DNA of 64,000 bases from Fredinandcohnia onubensis (GCF_031181385.1 NZ_JAPSKV010000008.1:115235-179234), one strand, 5' to 3'. Counted from the first letter of the stretch, positions 31,949 to 40,661 are shown. The notes: generated by a model from the sequence alone, not told the origin. A program made the numbers and translations.

Positions 31949-33018
31949 ATCCATCTCCTCCATGTTTCGCTTGTTAGTACTTCCTGTGGAATCCGTTTAT
32001 TTTCCTCCCATAATTGGAGTAATAGTGCTTGCTCCTCCTCAGTAAACCATTGAAAAAATGCATCACGGTATTTAAGGTTTTGTGATTGCCCTTGTTTTTG
32101 GTCATTCCTTTGTTCGAAACAATCGAGCATTTTGCGGTAAATTTTCAGGGCTGGCTGAATCGAGCAATCCGGATATTTTTCAATCAACCTAATGAGGATT
32201 CCGTACCCTGCCGCGTCTAAATCGCCTGCATAATAGAATAAATATGGCTTTGATGGAAACATTCGAAAAAAATAGGAAAAACTCCGTTCAATTTTCGTTC
32301 CTTCACCATAAATAATGAGTTCTGGTTCATAATCTAGTTGATTAGCTTCCAATAGCTTAATGGAGGTATGAAAGAATGATAGATTTTCAACAATAAGGAC
32401 CCTTCGAATATCATGTATTTCTTTTCCTTGCTTCAACCAAAAGACAAAAGGCTCCCCGTAATTCACCATTTTTAGCTGGTCTTCAGATATTTCAATCCTC
32501 GCTAAAAAGCCTTTTCCCTCAGGGAAACTATCAGAGTCCAGCAAAAACTTTTCATGTCCAAAGAGTTCCAGGCTTCTTTCCTCAACGGATACAATTTCCC
32601 GTTCTGGAATAGACTTTAAAAATGAATATACATTTTGGATTCGCATCCATTCCTCTTTCGTTTGCCATTCGGGATGACGCTCATAGAAGGAGAAATCGAA
32701 TAAATCACTTAATTTCATCATTTCTAGACGATCCCACTTGTCTTCCTGTACCTTAATATTCACCCAGTAATATAAGGAAAGCGACGGTGTTCTTCCATTA
32801 TGTTGTTTATTTAGAATCGGAGTCAGTACCCCTTCAGTTTGCAATGCTTCAATTGATTGATAGAACAATGAATACCCGTCCATATCAAAATAGTCATCTA
32901 AGAGCCTCCGTAGCTGAAGCTCTAAATCGTTTATATTAATCTTCTTTTTCTGCTTCGGGTGCTGAATATCCGCGATAAAACCTCTCACCCTTGCTTCGAT
33001 GATATTGATTATACTCAC
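31945..33018 (-). CDS. jetD: Wadjet JetD, toprim-domain nuclease
   Basis: 357 residues. An N-terminal helical arm (NDLELQLRRLLDDYFD) is followed by a topoVI-A-like module with toprim residues: Glu in VLIVENLSFFH (about 215) and the Asp pair in YYAGDLDAAGYG (about 275), then a C-terminal IPQEVLT motif. JetD cleaves the DNA trapped by the JetABC loop extruder. The start is GTG with a weak ribosome site, so it could lie slightly downstream. It is the first gene of the operon here, while jetA is first in the best-known systems. Confidence 0.9.
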   Translation of the reverse strand: MSIINIIEARVRGFIADIQHPKQKKKININDLELQLRRLLDDYFDMDGYSLFYQSIEALQTEGVLTPILNKQHNGRTPSLSLYYWVNIKVQEDKWDRLEMMKLSDLFDFSFYERHPEWQTKEEWMRIQNVYSFLKSIPEREIVSVEERSLELFGHEKFLLDSDSFPEGKGFLARIEISEDQLKMVNYGEPFVFWLKQGKEIHDIRRVLIVENLSFFHTSIKLLEANQLDYEPELIIYGEGTKIERSFSYFFRMFPSKPYLFYYAGDLDAAGYGILIRLIEKYPDCSIQPALKIYRKMLDCFEQRNDQKQGQSQNLKYRDAFFQWFTEEEQALLLQLWEENKRIPQEVLTSETWRRWM

Positions 33019-33203
33019 CTACTTGTATCTTCTTTTCCTTGATAATTGGACCTTTTATATAAAAAGGATATCTTTTAATTATAAACTAGTTATTTAAGAG
33101 GAGGTAAATGGATTTTTCACCCAGTATCGCAAGGCCCGACTTGTCATATTTTTGATTCTTAATCCAATACGGTTTTTATAAGTTTTTGTTCAATAAAATA
33201 AGA
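33019..33203. other. Wadjet upstream region
   Basis: Gap between jetD (minus strand) and the terminator of the next minus-strand gene. It is A/T-rich and must hold the Wadjet promoter, but I see no confident -35/-10 pair. Confidence 0.3.
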
Positions 33204-33251
33204 AAACTATCCTACCTGTTGTGCTCATGGCACTATACAGTCAGGATAGTT
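33204..33251 (-). terminator. Terminator of the propeller/FIMAH gene
   Basis: Outer stem AACTATCCT / AGGATAGTT with an inner CTG pairing, followed on the minus strand by TTCTTATTTT. Confidence 0.6.
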
Positions 33252-33258
33252 CTGTTTA

Positions 33259-35484
33259 TTACATTTCGATTGATTCAAGGATTCTTTGCAATTTTATAGA
33301 TATATGTTCAGCTATGTCCGTTTCTTTAGCATTCTCAAATTGTTTGATCGCATCTTGTAAATGTTTTAAAGCTTGTTCTTGTCTGCCCATGTCCCGATGA
33401 TGAATTGCTGAAGTTAAAGAATTAGACAATTGCATACTTAATGAATTAGTAATATCTCCCTCATTAGCATGCCTTTTAATAAATTTCAGTGCAGATTCTA
33501 ACGTTTCGGCTACTTCAATTTTCATTAAGTTGGCTTTTTCTGCATAATAAATATTTCCATCATCACCAATTGTCATCAACTCAGATTCAGCTAGCTTTTT
33601 AGTTTCCATTGTCTCAGTGTTGATTACCGTTAGATTGCCAGCAAGAGTTGTGTACATAAGTCCGTCCTCACTCCAGCGGATATGAATTGGTCTCCATCTT
33701 CCATAGTCTTTTACTTCAGGATACACGTTTTTACTCTTCACAATTTCTAAGCTATCCGGATCCATTGCAAAGATCGATCCACCCGCTGCTGACCATAATA
33801 ATCCGTCAGGTCCTAAACTCATTCCACTAATTAGCTTTGGTTGAACGGTAACGCCTGGTATTTCCGGAACAAACTCAGTGATTTTTTCACCTTTTTCTAT
33901 ATCCCATACGAATATTTTAGCAGCAGGCTCTGTAGGGTCTATTCCTAATCCGCCAGCAACTGTTGTTGAACCATATAGTTTTCCATTAACTTCCTCTAAT
34001 CCTGCAATGGCTTGATTATGAACAACATTTTCATACACGACTGGATCTTTTGCACCGGTAGGATCAAGTACTGTTAATGAACCTCCTAAATGACCGTAAT
34101 CAGGTATTGTACCAATATATAATTGATCGTTGACTGCAGACATTATAAATGGACGGTCCTGATTTGGAATATCAAAAATTTGTTTAGTCGATAGTGCTGG
34201 GTTTGTAACATCCATTTCAAATATGGTAGCACCTGGATAAACCCCAAAATACATTTTGTTGCCAAGGGGTACCATACCTTCTGCTTGCCCTAAGGTGAAA
34301 TTTTTATATTCATTGGTTTCTGGGTTATACACCGCACCTTTTCCTCCTGGATAACCGCTTAAATATAAATTACCCTCGGGACCTTTCTCTAACGTTTGTA
34401 TAGGAATTGGATTACCGACAATTGGATATTGAATAGTTTTTACTTTTTTGGTTTGTAAATTAAAATAACTGACTTGGCCACCAAATTGAACGGTAACTAA
34501 TGATTGTCCAGGTAAGTCAGGATCGTTTTCAACTTCAACCCAAGTTGTATTTCGTAAAAAGGTTCCAAACACGACTCCTGTATCAACCGCTTCTAGGGTA
34601 TCCAGGTCAACCTCCTTTAATCTACTACCTTGCAAAAAGTAGACTTTATTGCTTCCTGGGAGGCCATGAATCAGGCGGATCCCTTTATTATTTGTATAGT
34701 ATTTGTCACTCCATTGGCCAGTTTCTGTATCATAAAAGAGAAGTGTATTACTACCTCCGCCAACGCCAGCTATGATATACTTTCCTGCTGCGTCTAATTG
34801 CCAAACACTGCTTCCAGGTACAACATGATCAGGTACTTTTATTGATTCATACTCACCTGTTTCCACATTAAGTTTCACAATCCGATTGTCAACACCGATA
34901 CCTACATATAAATAGCCATTGTGATATGCTGTGGATCTCGAGTAGCTTTGTCCCGGAGCAACAGTACCATAGTCCTTCATCTCCCCGGTATTTGGATCAT
35001 ATCGGCCAGCTTTTGCATTCGGGTATGAACCAAAATAAACCCGCCCCTGTTCATCATAGGATAAACCGTATACAACAGTTTCTCCTATACTCCCAACATT
35101 TTTTACTTCCTGTGTTACTGGGGAATATTCATAAAGGTACCCATTGCCACCAATATAGACATTGCCATTTGGAACCGTAATGTGTGTCCAAACTGCCGAA
35201 GTTCCTTCTAAAGTATATGTCCTCACTACTTCCTGGCTTTCAAGGTCAATCACCTGAAAAATGGCCGGGTCTCCACTGGCGGTTGTATACATCATATCTC
35301 GTCCATTTTCAGTGCCATAGGTAGAGTCATAGATTGCGATACTTTGGATAGTAGATCCCAAATTTATAGGGTCTTTAAATCTTTTTTCTACTTCTGCATG
35401 GACGGGTAAACTATAGAGTAGAGAAGAAACAATTAACACAGCTACAGCTAAAAGGATTCCAAAATCTTTTGTAATCGTTCTCAT
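33259..35484 (-). CDS. Secreted beta-propeller protein with C-terminal FIMAH domain
   Basis: 741 residues. A Sec signal peptide (hydrophobic core 10-28, likely cut after VHA) precedes a long WD40/NHL/SMP-30-like propeller: repeated units such as GNVYIGGNGYLYEYSP, GRVYFGSYPNAKAGRYDPNTGEMKDYG and GNLYLSGYPGGKGAVYNPETNEY. The last ~80 residues (ESALKFIKRHANEGDITNSLSMQLSNSLTSAIHHRDMGRQEQALKHL has the spacing) form a helical FIMAH domain found in secreted Firmicutes proteins. It may bind or cleave polysaccharide-derived ligands outside the cell; substrate unknown. Monocistronic, with a palindrome at 35666-35687 upstream. Confidence 0.85.
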   Translation of the reverse strand: MRTITKDFGILLAVAVLIVSSLLYSLPVHAEVEKRFKDPINLGSTIQSIAIYDSTYGTENGRDMMYTTASGDPAIFQVIDLESQEVVRTYTLEGTSAVWTHITVPNGNVYIGGNGYLYEYSPVTQEVKNVGSIGETVVYGLSYDEQGRVYFGSYPNAKAGRYDPNTGEMKDYGTVAPGQSYSRSTAYHNGYLYVGIGVDNRIVKLNVETGEYESIKVPDHVVPGSSVWQLDAAGKYIIAGVGGGSNTLLFYDTETGQWSDKYYTNNKGIRLIHGLPGSNKVYFLQGSRLKEVDLDTLEAVDTGVVFGTFLRNTTWVEVENDPDLPGQSLVTVQFGGQVSYFNLQTKKVKTIQYPIVGNPIPIQTLEKGPEGNLYLSGYPGGKGAVYNPETNEYKNFTLGQAEGMVPLGNKMYFGVYPGATIFEMDVTNPALSTKQIFDIPNQDRPFIMSAVNDQLYIGTIPDYGHLGGSLTVLDPTGAKDPVVYENVVHNQAIAGLEEVNGKLYGSTTVAGGLGIDPTEPAAKIFVWDIEKGEKITEFVPEIPGVTVQPKLISGMSLGPDGLLWSAAGGSIFAMDPDSLEIVKSKNVYPEVKDYGRWRPIHIRWSEDGLMYTTLAGNLTVINTETMETKKLAESELMTIGDDGNIYYAEKANLMKIEVAETLESALKFIKRHANEGDITNSLSMQLSNSLTSAIHHRDMGRQEQALKHLQDAIKQFENAKETDIAEHISIKLQRILESIEM

Positions 35485-35665
35485 TTTTTTCGCTCCTTTT
35501 TATTAAAGTTTTTATTATATGTCGGTTACTAAGATCCCTCCCTCTTTTTGGTATATTTTAAGGGTAACAAATCTAAAATTATGTGGATATGACGATAAAT
35601 AGCCCAAAAATAATACAGGAATATAGTCTTAGGGAAATATTAGGAATATGAAGACTCAACACCTT

Positions 35666-35687
35666 TTGTAGTTCTTATGAACTACAA
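35666..35687. promoter_or_regulatory. Palindrome TTGTAGTTC-N4-GAACTACAA
   Basis: Two exact 9-bp inverted arms about 180 bp upstream of the propeller/FIMAH start. Without a T-run it is more likely an operator than a terminator. Confidence 0.45.
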
Positions 35688-35798
35688 CCAAACAACTGTT
35701 ACGAATTACTTTACATTGTGATTACGGTAACGGATATAATTATCAATTGATACTTAATTTTAGGTTCTGTTAACGTTTAATGTTGATATTAATTATAA

Positions 35799-35832
35799 AA
35801 ATGGAACCTCCACAAATTAGGAGGTTCCATTT
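35799..35832 (-). terminator. Strong stem-loop, likely terminator
   Basis: A 13-bp stem AAATGGAACCTCC / GGAGGTTCCATTT with T-rich flanks on both sides. It probably ends transcripts from the SpoOM-like gene about 320 bp away. Confidence 0.7.
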
Positions 35833-36154
35833 TATAGTATTGGCTTGTTTGACTAACGCACCCTTTATTTAGTTTAGGTGAAACTCTTCACAATATATGA
35901 ATATTATCTATATTTATTTCATAAACCTCTAATTGCTTTCAAAACTTTGTTATTGTATCTAATCTTAATATGATAGTGTTATGTTATTTCTCATAATCGG
36001 TGTTTGAAAATTTTATTAATTAAAACCTCCCGGCTCTTCCACAGAAATCTTGTATAATAATCTGGAATACTGTTTTTCGTCGGTTTCTTTAATCAGAAAA
36101 AATGCCATGGTGCAGCAATCACATAAGACAGTCCTAGTTGCCTCATTATTTCTG

Positions 36155-36547
36155 TTAATCCTTAACGATTCGAATAGCATCCTGATCAAAGCTTTCTACT
36201 CCTTCTTTGAAGGCTAATCTAGTATTAAATCGATAAGTTAATGAGCCTGTAGAGGATGGAGTAGAGTTCGGCAACTTGAAAGTAAATGGAATTTTATTGA
36301 TGGCATCTGCCTGAATACAATTGGTTGATAAAATGGTAATAGAATCGACGATTGCTTTGCTCTTCTCCTCAATATCGATTAGGACCAAATCACAATCGAT
36401 CCGTTTCAGTAGTTGTAGGGTAGTTCCACCTTTAATCAAGAAATATCCCTTTACCTCCTCACCTGCTCTGTATGTTTCTTTTTCAAGTTTTAGATCGATT
36501 TGTGCTGATCCTATTCCTAATAGTGCCATATATTTCCTCAGAATCAT
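36155..36547 (-). CDS. Short SpoOM (sporulation control) family protein
   Basis: 130 residues behind CAGGAGG. It matches the N-terminal arrestin-like half of SpoOM: GIGSAQIDLKLEKETYRAGEEVKGYFLIKGGTTLQLLKRIDCDLVLI and IPFTFKLPNSTPSSTGSLTYRFNTRLAF. Full SpoOM proteins are about 250 residues, so this is a short form; related short forms exist in bacilli. I see no remnant of a second half downstream. B. subtilis Spo0M influences sporulation and cell-cycle events; the role of the short form is unknown. Confidence 0.75.
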   Translation of the reverse strand: MILRKYMALLGIGSAQIDLKLEKETYRAGEEVKGYFLIKGGTTLQLLKRIDCDLVLIDIEEKSKAIVDSITILSTNCIQADAINKIPFTFKLPNSTPSSTGSLTYRFNTRLAFKEGVESFDQDAIRIVKD

Positions 36548-36607
36548 AAATATCCTCCTGTTTGATTTCGAGATTTAAATCCATTTATTTTTGGAGCTGG
36601 AAAACAA

Positions 36608-36674
36608 AAAAACCTTTACCGCTAGGCAAAGGTTTTTAAACAATAAAAGACCTTTACCAATAGGCAAAGGTCTT
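36608..36674 (-). terminator. Two tandem near-identical terminator hairpins
   Basis: AACCTTTACC-N4-GGCAAAGGTT (36608-36637) and GACCTTTACC-N4-GGCAAAGGTC (36648-36674). On the minus strand each is followed by T-rich sequence. They look like a duplicated terminator after the 67-aa gene. Confidence 0.7.
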
Positions 36675-36864
36675 GCTAACAACGAATTGGTTGCCAACAA
36701 AGCCGAGAAAATAGAATTCTCCGAAATGACGACTTTGTTGTAAAAGCTACTCCCCTTTAAAAAAGGATATAGTATTCATTTATAATTTTAGTCTAAGGAT
36801 TCTTCTTTTTAAAGTCAACCACTTTTTTATTTTAAGTTCGGATCAATTTAAAAGGTTAAAAGTT

Positions 36865-37068
36865 TTATTTATTATTCTTTTGTGACCCGAATAGCTTTAG
36901 AATTGGATTTGGTTTTTTATCAATCACCTTCAACTCATCCATATTGAGATTTTTTTCATGACTCGCTAACCATCCCTTAAGCTCTTCCTTATTTTTACAA
37001 TGGGTTAAGTATATTTCTCCATCTTTACCTACAGCATTAACTACAAATCTATTCGTGGTTTTCCCCAT
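36865..37068 (-). CDS. Hypothetical small protein
   Basis: 67 residues from the ATG at 37068, best spaced from AAGGGTGA; a GTG lies three codons earlier. Basic and soluble (RFVVNAVGKDGEIYLTHCKNKEELKGWLASHEKNLNMDELKVIDKKPNPILKLFG has one Cys). Members of this kind are annotated hypothetical in bacilli; I cannot assign a function. Monocistronic, followed by two tandem terminators. Confidence 0.6.
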   Translation of the reverse strand: MGKTTNRFVVNAVGKDGEIYLTHCKNKEELKGWLASHEKNLNMDELKVIDKKPNPILKLFGSQKNNK

Positions 37069-37077
37069 AATTGTCAC

Positions 37078-37469
37078 CCTTTTTCTAAAATTATATTTAG
37101 TATATGAACCACGGTTACTTGGCCTTTAATGAATACAATGTACTAATCCAAATAGATTGATATTTTATAGTCACGATTTGGCAAAAATCGAGACTCTGTT
37201 GAAGGGTAATTCTCAATATGCATTACGTGATTTATGAATGTTATTCTAATGCCTCACTTAAGAATATGTCAATACACTTTACGATTTTATCTTAAAAGCT
37301 TAATAATCTTAAAAAAACGAAGAAATATAGTGTTAGAAAGCCTTTTTCCCGTAAAATCGGTTCAATATAGTCTAATATTGTTCATTTTGAACGTATTTTG
37401 GATTCTTTAGGGATTTACAAGCAATTAGCCAGAGGAGTAAAATTATCTTCACAAATTACAAATTGAATA
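37078..37469. other. Intergenic region upstream of the c-di-AMP riboswitch
   Basis: No gene seen. A possible promoter for the ktr transcript is TTTACA (37414-37419), 18 bp, TAAAAT (37438-37443). Confidence 0.4.
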
Positions 37470-37628
37470 ACGGCCTAATCTCTCAATTGAGAACGGAGGA
37501 CCCACTTTTTTGGGGTTAATTCTGCAAATGCAGAAGGGATGACACTCTTTCGCCATCCTACCCGTCAGCTAACTTCGTCGGCTAAAGCGAAGGAGGTCAG
37601 AAGACCACCTTATTCAGGTGGCTTTTTT
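37470..37628 (+). ncRNA. ydaO/yuaA-type c-di-AMP riboswitch with terminator
   Basis: The conserved blocks are present in order: ACGGAGGACCCAC, GGGGTTAATTCTGC, CGCCATCCTACCCGTCAGCTAAC and TTCGTCGGCTAAAGCGA. An expression-platform terminator follows (CCACCT / AGGTGG at 37605-37621, then CTTTTTT). Binding of c-di-AMP to this class favours termination, so high c-di-AMP should shut off the downstream potassium transporter. This is the known arrangement upstream of ktrAB. Confidence 0.93.
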
Positions 37629-37789
37629 GTTTTCTAAAAGCAAAATTGCTGCCCGTCATTAATGGTCTTTTTGTTATGCCTAAATAAGTTTTTAACGAAA
37701 ACCAAGGTGGTAATAAATATTTATATTTGGCAAGGGGAAATTAACTTGTGGACCATTTCATTTTTAACGAGGTCAGTAAGGAGATAACG

Positions 37790-39127
37790 ATGCGTAAAAT
37801 ACTAGGTCATTTGGACCCGCCCAGAGTACTGGTTTTAGGCTTTGCCATTATCATTTTGCTTGGAACCATTTTGTTGACACTTCCTCTCGCAACAGAAGAC
37901 GGAAAAGGTCTTTCTTTCTTAGATGCTTTATTTACCGCCACATCTGCTACTTGTGTGACAGGTCTTGTTGTAGTAGATACCGGTGATACCTTTTCCATGT
38001 TTGGAGAGTTGGTGATATTATCACTTATCCAAGTGGGCGGTTTAGGGTTTATGTCATTTGGAACGTTTTTATTCATGCTTTTAGGAAAAAGAATCTCTTT
38101 AAAGGATCGACTACTGTTAAAGGAAGCTTATAATAATATCTCTCTTGAAGGGATTGTTAAATTAGTCAAGCGAATTATAATATTCTCTGTAGTCATTGAG
38201 GCGATTGGCGGAACCCTATTATCGATTCGGTTTTCTTACGACATGCCTATTGGTAAAGCTGTTTATTTTGGTTTTTTTCATGCCATTTCTAATTTTAATA
38301 ACGCTGGCTTTGATTTAATGGGGGAATTTCGGAGCCTAACTCCCTATGTTGGCGATCCGATTGTTGTTTTTACAATTACCACATTAATCATTTTAGGTGG
38401 CTTGGGATTCATCGTGATGAATGAACTTTATGAATACCGGAAAACTCGTAGGTTATCTGTCAATACGAAAATTGTATTAACGGCAACGCTCATACTAGTA
38501 GGGAGTACAACGATTTTAATCTTCCTTTTTGAATACGGGAACAATCAAACATTAGGTCCATTATCGATTACTGATAAAGCTTTAGGAGCATACTTTCACG
38601 GAGTAACTCCAAGAACAGCAGGTTCCAATACATTATCCATTGCAGATTTAACCCATTCTACTTTATTTCTGACAATCTTCCTTATGTTCATCGGAGGCGG
38701 TTCTGGTTCGACAGCAGGAGGAATTAAAATTACAACCTTTGCTTTGTTAATCGCAACCATTTGGACGCAATTCAAGGGAAAAGAAGATGTTGTATTATAT
38801 AAACGTAGAATTGAGACTGCAACAATCTTAAAAGCACTAACTGTGGCTATGAGCGGTGCCATGATTGTCTCCATAATAACATTTTTACTGAGTATTACAG
38901 ATAAGGGATTCCCGTTTCTCATGTATTTATTTGAAGCAGCTTCTGCTTTTGGAACTGTTGGCCTATCGATGGGGTTAACCCCAGAACTTTCCTCATTTGG
39001 TCGTATTTTCATTATTTTTACGATGTTTGTCGGAAGGCTGGGGCCGCTCACACTCGGATATGCCTTGACAAAAAGGCGTAAAAAAGAAGCGTATCGTCAT
39101 CCAAAAGGAAATATCATGATTGGATAA
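37790..39127 (+). CDS. ktrB: Potassium transporter channel subunit KtrB
   Basis: 445 residues starting at the ATG at 37790, exactly spaced from AAGGAG; the longer frame from GTG at 37748 has a poorer site. Four pore-loop repeats with their filters are visible (TATSATCVTGL, NNAGFDL, GVTPRTAGSNT, FGTVGLS), as in Trk/Ktr/HKT channels, with the gating loop GGGSGSTAGGIKITTF. It imports K+ (Na+-dependent) when gated by KtrA. Here ktrB comes before ktrA, the reverse of B. subtilis. Under the riboswitch at 37470-37628. Confidence 0.95.
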   Translation: MRKILGHLDPPRVLVLGFAIIILLGTILLTLPLATEDGKGLSFLDALFTATSATCVTGLVVVDTGDTFSMFGELVILSLIQVGGLGFMSFGTFLFMLLGKRISLKDRLLLKEAYNNISLEGIVKLVKRIIIFSVVIEAIGGTLLSIRFSYDMPIGKAVYFGFFHAISNFNNAGFDLMGEFRSLTPYVGDPIVVFTITTLIILGGLGFIVMNELYEYRKTRRLSVNTKIVLTATLILVGSTTILIFLFEYGNNQTLGPLSITDKALGAYFHGVTPRTAGSNTLSIADLTHSTLFLTIFLMFIGGGSGSTAGGIKITTFALLIATIWTQFKGKEDVVLYKRRIETATILKALTVAMSGAMIVSIITFLLSITDKGFPFLMYLFEAASAFGTVGLSMGLTPELSSFGRIFIIFTMFVGRLGPLTLGYALTKRRKKEAYRHPKGNIMIG

Positions 39128-39151
39128 TGTAAAAGGTAGGGAGTGATACTT

Positions 39152-39808
39152 ATGAATGCAAGACAATATGCTGTGATTGGTTTGGGGAGATTTGGAACAA
39201 GTATTGCCAGAAGATTGCATGAAGCTGGCCAAGAGGTTTTAGGAATTGACTTGAATGAGGAGCGTGTGGAGGGTGCTGAATCCTTCGTTACTCATGCCGT
39301 TATTGCAGACAGCACGGAAGAAAAAGCACTCACATCCCTTGGTGTAGATAATTTTGATTGTGTTATCGTTGCGATTGGAAACGATATGCAAGCAAGCATT
39401 TTAACCGTCATGTTGTTAAAGAATCTTGGCATAAAAAAAATCATTGCAAAAGCTTTAGGCAAACGCCATGGTCAGGTTTTGGAGCATATTGGGGCCCATT
39501 GGATTGTCTATCCAGAAAGAGATATGGGGGAACGCGTAGCTAATCAGCTGCTATCCCCTAGCATGCTGAATTATATTGAGCTGTCAAAAGAATACAATAT
39601 AGAGGAAATTGTGATTCCTTCAAAAATGGCTGAAAAAAGCCTGCGAGATCTTGATGTTCGTGCAAAATATAATGTTAGTGTGATTGCTATCGTCAGTGGT
39701 TCAGAAATTGTCATTTCTCCCTCTCCAGACCATGTTATTCATAATGGTGACTTACTTGTAATAATTGGACACAGGGATGACCTAGCAAGGTTTTCACAGT
39801 TAGAGTAA
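39152..39808 (+). CDS. ktrA: Potassium transporter regulatory subunit KtrA
   Basis: 218 residues. RCK_N domain with the nucleotide-binding motif YAVIGLGRFGTSIARRL and acidic GIDLNEERVE, then an RCK_C domain (about 135-218; IPSKMAEKSLRDLDVRAKYNVSVIAI, GDLLVIIGHRDDLARF). It forms the cytosolic octameric ring that gates KtrB by ATP/ADP; the RCK_C domain of this family can also bind c-di-AMP. The ATG at 39152 fits AGGGAG; a GTG three codons earlier is less likely. Its stop overlaps the YidC remnant (TAATG). Confidence 0.95.
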   Translation: MNARQYAVIGLGRFGTSIARRLHEAGQEVLGIDLNEERVEGAESFVTHAVIADSTEEKALTSLGVDNFDCVIVAIGNDMQASILTVMLLKNLGIKKIIAKALGKRHGQVLEHIGAHWIVYPERDMGERVANQLLSPSMLNYIELSKEYNIEEIVIPSKMAEKSLRDLDVRAKYNVSVIAIVSGSEIVISPSPDHVIHNGDLLVIIGHRDDLARFSQLE

Positions 39809-39984
39809 TGGCGCAAAGTCAACAACAACAAATGAAATTTATGGGATTATGATCACTCAGCATGATTGTTGTCATTTCATATAATGCTCCAGCTGCACTG
39901 CCACTTTACTGGACAGTAGGCGGTGTTTTTCTGACGATCCAAACATTTATATGTTATCAACTTTATCGAAACCAAAAGCTCTAG
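39808..39984 (+). pseudogene. YidC/OxaA C-terminal remnant with in-frame stop
   Basis: Reading from the ATG overlapping the ktrA stop gives MAQSQQQQMKFMGL, an in-frame TGA (39850-39852), then SLSMIVVISYNAPAALPLYWTVGGVFLTIQTFICYQLYRNQKL and a stop. The parts match the region around the last membrane helices of membrane insertase YidC (QMKFMGLMSP, PAALPLYWTVGG). Only about 58 codons remain, with no upstream part, so it is a decayed fragment and not a functional insertase. A tight TAATG coupling to ktrA is retained. Confidence 0.8.
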
Positions 39985-40023
39985 CCGGTCGTCGAAAATT
40001 AACAAATGTAAACAAATAAAAAT

Positions 40024-40070
40024 AGGGCCTGACCCCAGCGGTAACGCTACTTTCCGCCGGGGCAGGCCCT
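40024..40070. terminator. GGGCCTG-type hairpin, bidirectional terminator
   Basis: Arms AGGGCCTGACCCCAGCGG and CCGCCGGGGCAGGCCCT pair with one mismatch and a short loop. It lies between the convergent ktr and ybcF-dab units. Same family as the hairpins at 12131, 14875 and 20771. Confidence 0.7.
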
Positions 40071-40100
40071 TTCAAATTCTATTAGAAGTTAATTAAGGTC

Positions 40101-40607
40101 TTATCGTTGATTAACACTTGCAACTTCTACATTTCTATTTACTACTAAGCTATGAATTTTAACATAAGGTGGTACCAATGGATGTTGGCGAATTTTTTCA
40201 ATACTCTTTTTAATACATTCCGCGTCATTCCCACTTCCATCTAACCAGTCACTTACACTAGCTTCAACAAATTCAGGTTTTACATTTTTAAAAAGATAAT
40301 CTACTGTTTTTATCTTATCATCCATAATAATTTTATTTACTGCTGGAAGTTTTAGTTGTCTTTGAGCATCATCTAAATTGTTATGCTTGTTAGTAGTACC
40401 AACTACAAATATCTCCTCAACATTTTCCTGATAAATGGCAAGGATGATTGATCTCATTATTTCTCCAAAAGGGTGAGAAATGAGTGGGCCATAGCTTTGT
40501 ATCATTAACATATTTTCAGGTTGGACGTTCGTCTCTTCTTGTAGAATAGGCTCCAATCCTGATTCCATGTCCGTTATAAATAATGTTTTTTTTCTTGTTT
40601 GATCCAT
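40101..40607 (-). CDS. Beta-carbonic-anhydrase-like protein (YbcF-like), zinc site degenerate
   Basis: About 168 residues from the ATG at 40607 behind AAAGGGTG. The fold is recognisable from LFITDMESGLEPILQEE, LMIQSYGP and EEIFVVGTTNKHNNLD, which align with the CMDSR, RNAGA and HTDCG motifs of beta-carbonic anhydrases. The zinc-ligand Cys and Cys-His positions are not conserved, so catalysis is doubtful. It is the last gene of the dabB-dabA unit, as ybcF is in B. subtilis, so an accessory or regulatory role in carbon uptake is likely. Confidence 0.75.
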   Translation of the reverse strand: MDQTRKKTLFITDMESGLEPILQEETNVQPENMLMIQSYGPLISHPFGEIMRSIILAIYQENVEEIFVVGTTNKHNNLDDAQRQLKLPAVNKIIMDDKIKTVDYLFKNVKPEFVEASVSDWLDGSGNDAECIKKSIEKIRQHPLVPPYVKIHSLVVNRNVEVASVNQR

Positions 40608-40661
40608 AAAGCACACCCTTTCATATTGATAAATTGTTTAAAGACAGCAGTTTCATAAATT

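Larger units (their letters stand above)
35485..36154. other. 670-bp intergenic region, no gene
   Basis: No convincing coding sequence. It contains a palindrome at 35666-35687, a strong stem-loop at 35799-35832, and otherwise A/T-rich sequence including the likely promoter of the propeller gene. Confidence 0.7.

Noticed and set aside
37748..37789. GTG start of ktrB at 37748
   Set aside because: The ATG at 37790 has a perfectly spaced AAGGAG; the GTG has a weaker, distant site.
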